A program made the translations under genes and the position numbers. Under the pieces are notes generated by a model. The model saw nothing but the letters and a program-made list of their open reading frames with translations. It was not told the DNA's origin and did no database searches. Below are positions 56,331 through 64,000 of a DNA stretch of 64,000 nt, piece after piece. Position 1 is the stretch's first letter. Each line of letters begins with the position of its first letter. The DNA comes from Erythrobasidium yunnanense (Eukaryota; Basidiomycota; Cystobasidiomycetes; Erythrobasidiales; Erythrobasidiaceae), in contig BCJC01000006.1 in assembly GCA_001600175.1 (NCBI GenBank), positions 147,248-211,247 of the forward strand. Reading direction: 5' to 3'.

Positions 56331-57716
56331 ATGGAGCAAGACAATGAACTATCTCTCGCTTGCAATAGATCCTACTCAATTCTTTTGGGCACCTTCCGCT
56401 CGCCCTATCTATACACGCTCTCGTTCGACCTGACATCAGAAAAGCTCAAGCTGGAGCATACTAACTCAGCAGTAGGCGGTCATTCCTGGCTCGACCTATC
56501 ACCCGACAAGAAGACCTTGTACACGACATGCTGGACAACCCCTCCTTCCGTAGCAAGCTATGCCGTCCTCCGCACTACTTCCAGCACTCCTTATCCGACA
56601 GTAAAACTACATGCTGAAGTCGCTAGCAAGAACCTTTCGGGATATGTATGCTCGAACAAGAAGGCTATGTACTCGGCTTGTGGACCACAAGTCGATGTCT
56701 TCTTGATCGACGAGAAGACGGGTGCGCTGAAACAGCAAGAAGCGATCCAGTCCTTTTCGTTAGTCAATGAGGAGGACAGACATAAAGGGACATCGCAGAT
56801 GGACTTTGGAGGGTTGCGACATGGTGGTCATGTAAGAACATTTGCAGCGGCGATCGATTTTCTGAGCTCAGTTCCATTCACAGAGCTGCGACTTGAGTCC
56901 TGATGGCACAAAGCTATACGTGGCGGACATGTATGCCGCTACAACCCTTCTTCATGATTCCATACGCTGACCTTGTCCTTCTCCATAGCGGGCGTAACTG
57001 TGTCTGGATGTATCACGTCGATCTCGGGACGGGTCGGCTGACAGAAGCATCGAAGAACATCGCCAAAAGAGGCCATGACGGACCTCGACATGCCTGGCCG
57101 CATCCGAACGGGAAGATTGTCTTTTCGCTGCAAGAGCATTCGTCGGTGTGTGCCCTATCGTAGCACGACTTACGCTGTGCTCATACTCCTTCACACAGTA
57201 CGTCGATGTTCTACAGCTATCTCAAGACGATCAGAAGCTGGAATGGCTAGAAGGCGCGAATATCTTGCCTGAAGGCGGTGACTGCCACCTCTTCTGGGCA
57301 GACGGTGCGTCCACCCCTCTGTCAAAATTCGGGAGGTCTTGCTGAATTCAGGGTATGCAGAGGTCCGCCTGTCTCCCTCCGCAGATACGCTCTTCGGCTC
57401 TACACGTGGTCTCGAGCCGAAGACAAAAGGCTACGTAGCAGCTTGGCCTTTGGATAAAGATGGCCGAATTGCACAACCTGGAACAGATGCCATTCATCGC
57501 TTAGAGACACGTACTTCAGGAGGCTGGGCGAATGCTATTGCAGTCTGTCCAACAACAGGTCCGGAAGGACAGGTCTATCTGACACTGACGGATAGCGAGG
57601 AGGGCTTTATACAGATACTTTCGTATAGCGCAAAGGATGGGTTTAAGGTAGTCGATGAGGTGAAGCTTAGTACGGAGAAGGAACATAATGGTGCAAGCGT
57701 TGCTGTCTGGTTGTAA
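56331..57716 (+). CDS. Carboxy-cis,cis-muconate cyclase / lactonase-type beta-propeller
   Basis: Five exons (56331-56831, 56884-56930, 56989-57145, 57199-57304, 57352-57716) give 391 residues. Propeller features: ILLGTFRSPYLYTLSFD, GHSWLDLSPDKKTLYTTCW, HSCDLSPDGTKLYVADIGRN, DGPRHAWPHPNGKIVFSLQE, SGGWANAIAVCP, LTDSEEGFIQILSY. These match fungal 3-carboxy-cis,cis-muconate lactonising enzyme, which cyclises the ring-cleavage product of protocatechuate; related seven-bladed lactonases cannot be excluded. The first exon has a somewhat odd lead (MEQDNELSLACNRSYS). Convergent with the intradiol dioxygenase gene, 172 bases between stops. Confidence 0.82.
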
Positions 57717-57888
57717 GCATGCCGATCGATGTAAAAAGTGGGGATGAATAGGGAAGCAGTTCCAGAGGATATAGATACGGATGTATATCGCACCACAGAG
57801 TACGCTATATCTACAAGGCACAATGGATCAAGAGCGCAAGAACCCAAAAACTGCTTTGCGAGGCTATCTCAAAACATCGACAACTTCC

Positions 57889-59223
57889 CTAAGCAGTTCC
57901 GTTAGTCTCAACGGACAAACCAGTCATAGGAGCTTGAATGTCAAGCTCTCCCTCCTTGTCTGCCTTTGCAAGTACGAAGTTCTGCTCGAGCTCAAAGACC
58001 ATCTTGCCTTCGAGACCTGCAGGCGGCTTGTAGTCCTTGCTGATTGGCTTGAACTTGACGACCAGCTTGTCTTTGACTGCGAATACGGAATCGTCGTCGA
58101 GGTCTGTACAAATACAAGGTTGTCAGTGACTTTTTTTCGGGAAAAGCTGATATTGAGATGAACGTACACTTGGAGTCATCGTTGAAAACCTGGGTAACGA
58201 GCGTCTTGTGGCCCTTTGCCTCGACCCAGAACTATACAAGAGACTTGATAAGCCGAGTACTGCGTGATTCGTGGAAATGAGCTCACATGGATGTGCGCAG
58301 GACGGTATGGATGTCTGTCCATAAGCTTGAGCAGGGCGCCAGCTTGGTCTGGTGGCATATATACTCAGACATGAACAGATTGCAAAGGTGCGATGCTACT
58401 CACGATCGTAAGGAATAGGGTAAGGAGTAGGCTTCAAGCAGACGGTGTCATACCTGCCCTCAGAGTCGGTCTTGAACCTGCCTCTGCAGTGGTACTCAGG
58501 CTTCTCGGGCGATTGGGCATCGTACAGACCATCTGGGGCATCGTGCCAGATGTCAACAAGTGCTCCGGCTAGAGGCTTTCCATCTGCGCCCTTGATTTGT
58601 CCGTAAAGATGGGTGTATGGCGCGCCTGGTTCGTCTTGTCTAATGATGGTAGTGTGATTCTCCTGAACAGGTACTCCAGCACGGTAGAAAGGTCCTAGGA
58701 TGGCTGAGAAGGTTGCGCTCTCGCCGGCATCTTTGGTCGGCTCCTTCGCTGTGCGTGAAGAGCGAGTCTGGTCAAGTGTGTCTGTAAGATCAGATATACG
58801 TAAGTTCACTCTTCACTTGCTTGCAGCGGTCAAACGGGGAAATGTAATTTACCGACTAGAGACTCGATTCCAAAGATGTCTGTGACGAGAACGACTTCGT
58901 TACGCTGTTCAGAAGAGACTTTGCCTGCTCCGACCATGAGGTTGCATGCTGCCATCCATTCTTCGACCGAGATGTCTGCTTCAATGAGGAATTCATGGAT
59001 CTTTCGGATCAGGATTGGAAAGGTCTGGGGGAGCTGATCAGCGCATGTTGCTGCTGCTAGTACGACGAACTTACCTCCTTGACACGAGGATGCGCCTTCG
59101 GGCCTAGAGAGTTGATGCTTTCATTGCCGGCAAGCCAATCAGTCCCGCTGAAGATGATCTCCGCCTCAGCTGACTTGTAACTCACACATGCTGGGTGAAG
59201 CCTGAGAAGTCAAAGTCGGACAT
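57889..59223 (-). CDS. Intradiol ring-cleavage dioxygenase (catechol or hydroxyquinol 1,2-type)
   Basis: Non-haem Fe(III) enzyme opening catecholic rings between the hydroxyls. Seven exons (59223-59186, 59117-59075, 59024-58853, 58781-58404, 58348-58287, 58231-58168, 58103-57889) give 323 residues. Seen: N-terminal helical linker SVEEWMAACNLMVGAGK, FSAILGPFYRAGVP, YGQIKGADGKPLAGALVDIW, HDAPDGLYDAQ, iron ligands in PTPYPIPYD and RPAHIHFWVEAKGHKT (Tyr, Tyr, His, His), SVFAVKDKLVV. The N-terminal domain places it with catechol/hydroxyquinol 1,2-dioxygenases, not the bacterial protocatechuate subunits. Exon 2 uses an AAG acceptor. Divergent from a SnoaL-like gene across a palindromic promoter. 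Confidence 0.88.
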
Positions 59224-59282
59224 GTTTGAGGTGTTGAAGAGAGGTAGGTTGGATAAAGCGAGAAGAGCGTGCTTTGAGCTGC

Positions 59283-59345
59283 TGCAATTGGGCCCGGGAT
59301 ATGGTCGTCTCGTCGGGACTCCGGCCGCGAGTCCCGATAATTGCA
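59283..59345. promoter_or_regulatory. Nested palindrome in the dioxygenase/SnoaL divergent promoter
   Basis: Inner perfect inverted repeat: tcgggactc (59313-59321), 7-base spacer cggccgc, gagtcccga (59329-59337). Outer pair: tgcaatt (59283-59289) and aattgca (59339-59345). A CACGTG lies next to it (about 59346-59351). Such CGG/CCG-containing dyads are typical of Zn2Cys6 activator sites; factor unknown. Confidence 0.6.
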
Positions 59346-59468
59346 ACACGTGACCTTTCTCTTGTCAGCTTGCTCGCGAAAGCAGAAACCCCACCGAGAA
59401 CGAGCTCTGCTAGCTGCCTACGCACCAACCACAGGGCTACTTCAGGAGCTTACTTACAAGTACTTAAG

Positions 59469-59909
59469 ATGGCCTCACCCGCAGTCAGCAAGTTTGCGAA
59501 AGATTTCTACGCGGCCAGCGATGTCGGACCTTCGGGACATCAAGCCTATGTCGACTTCTATACTCCCAAAGCGACGCTCGTCATGGGTCCTACCACCTTC
59601 GAAGGCCATGAAGGTGTCATGAAGTTCCGGGAGGCTGGGTGGGAGAAAGTAGCGACCAGAAAGCACGTATACAAGGGCATCTACCCAAGCCCAGATAAGC
59701 CAGAACAGGATGTTATGGTATATGGCACAGTGGACTATGGCATGAAGGACGGTACGAAGAAGGAGGGCATCGAATGGGCAGCCAGAATGGACCTGACGAA
59801 GGATGCGGAAGGAAATCTGAAGCTGCAGTTCTATCAGGTCTACCTTGTGAGTCATATTATACTAAGACAAGACAGGCCATGCTGACACCTTGCGCAGACC
59901 TTGAAGTAG
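59469..59909 (+). CDS. SnoaL/NTF2-fold protein
   Basis: Two exons (59469-59846, 59898-59909; the last codes only T-L-K) give 129 residues. Seen: VSKFAKDFYAASD, YVDFYTPKATLVMGPTTFEG, GVMKFREAGWEKVATRKH, YGTVDYGMKDG, WAARMDLTKDAEG, LQFYQVYL. The alternating strands and size fit the SnoaL-like NTF2 fold, which includes small isomerases and hydrolases acting on aromatic or polyketide substrates. Its divergent pairing with the intradiol dioxygenase suggests joint regulation. Reaction unknown. Confidence 0.75.
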
Positions 59910-60566
59910 GGCATCCCGTCTGTCTGCTGGCCCAGATCTTGCGCGCCAGTCTTGGGAGGAAAGAACGAGCTATACATGGAGAACAAGCCAGGAGATCTGT
60001 TATCAGTCTACGATTATCAAAGTGAAGAAGAGAGGGACCGGAACTTGTCTTTGGCTCTCCTCATCTCATTGACCAAACAAAGTCTCTCAACAACTGCATC
60101 ATCGTCCCAGCGTCCATATTCCCCTCGACACTGATTATACAAACTTCCGTGCACGCGCCGAGCTATACACCAATCATTGCGCTTTCTGATGCAGTTCGCA
60201 AGATGCTCTGGGCAAGCCCTTCAATCTTGCTGCCATATCCTACGCGCTTGGATCGCTATAATTTGCATCGTGTGACTTCATCTCCCTCCCCCTCTGCCCT
60301 GCCATCCCATCCAAGCCTGCAAAGCCCCTCCGACTTCTCTATCCTGTCAGCTTGACTTCGAATTCATCCTCCTGAGATGCTGGTGGGAACGATTACTCGA
60401 GGTGTGAACTGACAGCAAATCATCTGCGTAGCGAGTACTTGCGTAGCGAGTACTTCACTACGCTCCAACCTTGCCAGCGACATTGAAGGTCTGCATCGGC
60501 ATTCTCAAGCTTCGTCTACATGGCGCCTCCGGCGGGGACAAAGTATAGGGGGTTCCTACGAGGTGC
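59910..60566. other. Intergenic region with a tandem 15-mer
   Basis: About 650 bases. Holds two exact copies of the 15-mer tgcgtagcgagtact (60425-60439, 60440-60454), followed by actacgc, the reverse of its start. No gene supported. Confidence 0.6.
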
Positions 60567-60680
60567 GCAAGAAGCAGGATTTGAACCTGCGCGGGAGATC
60601 CCATGCCGTGAGCTTCGTATGGACAATCCAGAGGTTCATCCGTTTCGAGCGGCACGCCTTAACCACTCGGCCATCCTTGC
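60567..60680 (-). tRNA. tRNA-Ser(CGA) with intron
   Basis: Acceptor arms GCAAGGA and TTCTTGC pair over seven positions with one G-U. D-arm GCCGAGTGGTTAAGGC and a long variable arm (TGGGATCTCCC) mark a type II tRNA-Ser. The T-arm is GCAGG-TTCAAAT-CCTGC. The anticodon stem TGCCG pairs with CGGCA only if an intron of 34 bases after position 37 (60643-60610) is removed; the loop is then CTCGAAA, anticodon CGA. Confidence 0.9.
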
Positions 60681-61197
60681 GTTTCGATTGGCTGCTCCGA
60701 CGATGCACAAACCGCTTACACCCCCGTTTTGGTGGGCTAGCTTGACGGAAGTCAGTGCTGTGTGTGTGTCTCTAGCTGATTCCGTATCGTATGATCTCTT
60801 GTGTAGATGCAGAGTCTCTGTATGTGAATTGACGGCAAATGATAGTGAACAACAAGAATGGTGTAGTATTAGCGCTTCTTACAATGAATCTAGGCACTCG
60901 CCTTTCTCAGATTGGACAGGCTTCTGACAGATCTGAGAATGCCCTTGAGCATAGTCGGCTTACTACTCTCCTTTGGAATCTCCGGGACCTTCTTGACTTC
61001 CTTCACTTCAATCTTGACGTGCGATGATAACGAAGTAAGGTTGAGAGGGGGCGGAGGTGGGCGTCTGGAGGACTTCGTTCGCACGGGTGATCTGGGGGCA
61101 GTGGAGTATCGACGGGAGCGAGGAGAGCGGTTCGTATAGTTGTAGATCGAGCTTCGCGTGCCGGCAGCGAGTCTGGTCATGAACGCAGGGGAGTCAG
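60624..61197 (-). repeat. Long inverted repeat, left arm
   Basis: Reverse complement of 63427-64000, with no mismatch noticed over 574 bases and constant coordinate offset. Carries the tRNA-Ser gene (5' half within the compared part) and the last exon of the gene at 62561. Confidence 0.92.
60890..61180 (-). pseudogene. Duplicated last exon of the 62561 gene (5' part missing)
   Basis: Identical to residues 275-368 of the gene at 62561-63734, plus a Met supplied by former intron sequence (ATGACCAG). It has the original acceptor but no upstream exon, so it is a truncated copy. The 96-codon frame is intact, so a short basic protein could in principle be made; there is no evidence for it. Confidence 0.8.
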
Positions 61198-61415
61198 TAT
61201 ATATTGCCCTGTCACATTGACAAGCCTTTTTGAGGGCGTGCGAATCAGCTGTATAGCAGATCCACAGAGGCAGATAGCTGCTCCTAGCATTACATCAGCT
61301 GATGAAGACCGTATAGCGAAAGGGCAGCAGGATGACGGTTCTACAGATTTGATGCACGCAAGGAGTGTAAAGCTACGGCTACAAAGTGTGTCAGAAGAGA
61401 CGAGAAAAGCTCGTT

Positions 61416-62106
61416 TCAGGCCTTCAGGGAAGCGACGTATTCCTGGCGGTAGGGATTGTTGTCCAAGCCTCCGGCAGCTCGCGACTGAGGTGTCCATTTT
61501 GGCTCCTCCTGTACCAAGAATTAGCACTCTTCGACGGATCTGTCAGGAATTTGCAACAAACCTTGAACAGTCTCATCGCTTTGACGGCGTTGGTGCTGTC
61601 AAGAGTAAAGCGGTGGAAGATGCCAGGAGGTAGCACAATCAAGTCGTCTTTCTCGACCTACAACCCAGTATGTCAGCTTATGAAAGAGCCAGAGACATTG
61701 TGTGAGGACTACCTTTATGCGGATCCAGCGGGCGTCGTCCCGGCTTCTGACGTCGAAGTAGCCATAGCCATCCAAGATGTAGCGGATCTCTTCATCGTCA
61801 TGCAGATGCTCATCGTAGAAAGACTTGATTTTGGTCTCGTAAGCTTCACCAAGACCTTCCTTTGTCACGTTAATCTGTGCATAAAGCGTCAGCGCAGGCG
61901 ACAACGACAAGCAGGCAAGATAATCCTACCTCATCTCTTGCGACGTATCCTCTCTCTTTGGCGATAGCGTTGACCTGGTCCAGATTGAAGCCGCTGAATC
62001 CGAGCACTCCGATTTGCTTCAAGTCTTCAAGGCCCAAGTACTCGCCCGTGGTGTCGTGGGCAGCTGTAGGATGCTCATCGCTCTCGTCGTGGTAGTATAC
62101 CTTCAT
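61416..62106 (-). CDS. ADI1: Acireductone dioxygenase (methionine salvage)
   Basis: Cupin metalloenzyme converting acireductone to the methionine precursor 2-oxo-4-methylthiobutyrate (Fe form). Four exons (62106-61930, 61874-61713, 61657-61562, 61508-61416) give 175 residues, normal for the family. Seen: [35 protein letters not shown] with the first metal ligands His, His and Glu, [15 protein letters not shown] with the last His, and the C-terminal [10 protein letters not shown]. It is the only gene entirely inside the spacer of the long inverted repeat. Divergent from the unknown gene at 62561. Confidence 0.95.
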
Positions 62107-62560
62107 GCTGGCTTACTTTTGAGACGGTTTTGGCAAAATGTCAAGCGGGAAAGGCGTGATTTTCGCAGAGACACATCCTTTCTCCAGCGCGATCCAGAGC
62201 TTACATACTTCGATAACCACCCTGGACTGCTTGTTTACATCACTCTCACCTAGGAACATGACAGCTCCGCCCGCCCGAGCTGACTTTCTATGCAAGCCTC
62301 TGCTCGGTCCTCCTATACAAGCCTGAAAAGAACGCTCGCATGGACGACCTTTCTTTGTTCACGAAAGCAGGCGTTTGCAAACAACAACATCAACAAATGA
62401 CGTTCTGAAAAGCAACAACACCGTGCTGTCTCGTTATGTAAAGAGCGGTGGTCCGTGCGCAAAGCGTGTCGTTCGCGTCTCACTTTCGAGACGAGCGGGT
62501 AGCTCCTCTTTTCTCCTTCCTCATCCTTTCTATTCCCATTACCATTCTCCGCCTTCAACG
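62107..62560. promoter_or_regulatory. Divergent promoter region, ADI1 / unknown gene
   Basis: 454 bases between divergent starts. The downstream frame is open upstream to about 62375 but without ATG. No specific site recognised. Confidence 0.4.
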
Positions 62561-63734
62561 ATGTCCTGCTATTCGTCCAATTCTCCTGCTGCATCCGACG
62601 CTTCGCTGGTCGAGTCGTGGATCGCCTTTGATTCGCAGGATGATGTATCTGCTCCCACTAGCGCTACACAACTCTACAAACCTATCCGCATCAACACGCG
62701 AACCAGGAAAAGACCTGCTCTCCCTGCCTCTTTCCTCGAGATTGATGGTGGACATGCGAAACCGTGGAAGCAGCATCATGAACACAGCCCAAGAAAGGAC
62801 AAGCTGTCGGTAGAAGATGCATTCGCAGCTGTTCATCTCACAGCGCCTTCTCGCTCGCCATCCATTCAGATCTCATCGGCCGCTTTGACGCCATCGGACG
62901 TGCGCTTCTCTACCTGCTTCGGGACATCTCAGGCTTCGCTGTTGGCGACTGAAAACTCGCCGATCTACAAGGAACGCTTCACTGGCAATCATGGCGGTAT
63001 TGCCAATGTACAAATCGCTCAGCCTGGATATCGCGAGAGCGCAGTTCGCAAAACAGTATCACAGTTCAAGAAGGGCAATCTCGTTCCACTGCAATTGACG
63101 GGCGAGCAAAGCCAAGATGATGTCCTACACATCAGATTGCACTCTCCTCTCTCTCCTTCGCGATCCGCCTCCAAGCGACAGGAGACCAGTCCTGCTAGCA
63201 AACGAGCTCAAAAGAACATGAAAATTCTAGCCGAAAATCCGAATGCAAAGGATGCAGCGACAACGATAGATGGCATATTCGGCATCGGGAAGGAGGAGTC
63301 GAAAGCGAGACGAGGCGGTTATGCAGGTCTAGGCATTGCGAAGGACAAGAAGAGCTGGAAAAGTACAGAGGACTATGTTGGATTGTGAGCATATACTTCC
63401 AACGAAGGCGGATCAAGGCGGATATGCTGACTCCCCTGCGTTCATGACCAGACTCGCTGCCGGCACGCGAAGCTCGATCTACAACTATACGAACCGCTCT
63501 CCTCGCTCCCGTCGATACTCCACTGCCCCCAGATCACCCGTGCGAACGAAGTCCTCCAGACGCCCACCTCCGCCCCCTCTCAACCTTACTTCGTTATCAT
63601 CGCACGTCAAGATTGAAGTGAAGGAAGTCAAGAAGGTCCCGGAGATTCCAAAGGAGAGTAGTAAGCCGACTATGCTCAAGGGCATTCTCAGATCTGTCAG
63701 AAGCCTGTCCAATCTGAGAAAGGCGAGTGCCTAG
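62561..63734 (+). CDS. Basic Ser/Pro-rich protein of unknown function
   Basis: Not recognised. Two exons (62561-63384, 63452-63734) give 368 residues. No signal or membrane segment. Many S-P and T-P sites (SPSIQISS, LHSPLSPSRSASKR) suggest a kinase substrate. A short conserved-looking block IDGIFGIGKEESKARRGGYA lies near 245-264; the C-terminal exon is basic with a proline run (RRPPPPPLNL), a Lys/Val-rich stretch and ILRSVRSLSNLRKASA at the end. Its intron contains the breakpoint of the inverted repeat, so the last exon exists twice in the window. Confidence 0.65.
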
Positions 63735-64000
63735 ATTCATTGTAAGAAGCGCTAATACTACACCATTCTTGTTGTTCACTATCATTTGCCGTCAATTCAC
63801 ATACAGAGACTCTGCATCTACACAAGAGATCATACGATACGGAATCAGCTAGAGACACACACACAGCACTGACTTCCGTCAAGCTAGCCCACCAAAACGG
63901 GGGTGTAAGCGGTTTGTGCATCGTCGGAGCAGCCAATCGAAACGCAAGGATGGCCGAGTGGTTAAGGCGTGCCGCTCGAAACGGATGAACCTCTGGATTG
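63427..64000 (+). repeat. Long inverted repeat, right arm (continues beyond window)
   Basis: Matches the left arm base for base as far as compared, starting within the intron at 63385-63451. The true end lies past 64000. Confidence 0.92.
63944..64000 (+). tRNA. tRNA-Ser(CGA), second copy, cut by window end
   Basis: Same first 57 bases as the tRNA at 60680 (acceptor arm, D-arm, CTCGAA anticodon loop and start of the intron). Confidence 0.85.

Noticed and set aside
1-64000. CRISPR arrays, rRNA genes, insertion sequences, bacterial-type operons
   Set aside because: No regularly spaced short repeats, no rRNA-like stretches and no transposase or integrase motifs were seen; the window is eukaryotic.

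Overview
This is a gene-dense stretch of a fungal nuclear genome. Most protein genes are broken by many short introns (about 45-80 bases, GT-AG, some AAG acceptors), intergenic gaps are mostly under 500 bases, and the families are fungal: Atg22, Msb2 mucin, Irc22, Nup192, Cox10, fungal carboxymuconate cyclase. Intron density and intron size fit a basidiomycete, probably a compact yeast-like or dimorphic one, but the window does not fix the class. All spliced models were read by hand; where exon lengths sum to a multiple of three and family motifs run across the junctions, confidence is high.

Layout. 1-16 kb: 3' part of UBA4; an ATG22-like transporter with an apparent 2-base exon; PDX3; an SGNH-like membrane protein; an NSUN5/Rcm1 rRNA methyltransferase; aspartyl aminopeptidase; an Irc22/TRAP-alpha protein; an Msb2-like signalling mucin; a small unknown gene. 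16-23 kb: a RecQ (Sgs1/BLM) helicase followed by a diverged, decayed duplicate of its C-terminal exons. 23-27 kb: divergent GAL7-GAL1 pair. 27-31 kb: a type-II-dehydroquinase-like gene with altered active-site motifs, an Alba-domain gene, an EBP/EXPERA gene. 31.5-33.6 kb: three tandem paralogues of a small cysteine-rich protein I do not recognise. 33.8-50 kb: an HSL-type esterase, COX10, a SAP-domain protein, the 1984-residue NUP192, a FAD oxidoreductase, an ankyrin protein (possibly Yar1) and an unknown gene with a GC-AG intron. 50-55 kb: a single-thioredoxin PDI with a long Ala/Ser tail of 11- and 7-residue periods, and an F-BAR/IVY1-like coiled-coil protein. 55-60 kb: an apparent aromatic-catabolism group (alpha/beta hydrolase, carboxymuconate-cyclase-type propeller, intradiol dioxygenase, SnoaL-like protein) with a nested palindrome in its divergent promoter. 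60.5-64 kb: an exact inverted repeat of at least 574 bases, carrying tRNA-Ser(CGA) and the last exon of an unknown gene, flanks acireductone dioxygenase and runs off the window end.

Genes that work together: GAL1 and GAL7 (Leloir pathway) share a 171-base promoter. The hydrolase, cyclase and ring-cleaving dioxygenase could be consecutive steps of a beta-ketoadipate-type pathway (inference). Most others are single housekeeping genes. The best candidates for something undescribed are the tandem cysteine-rich family, the repeat-tailed PDI, the 2-base exon and the dehydroquinase-like protein.
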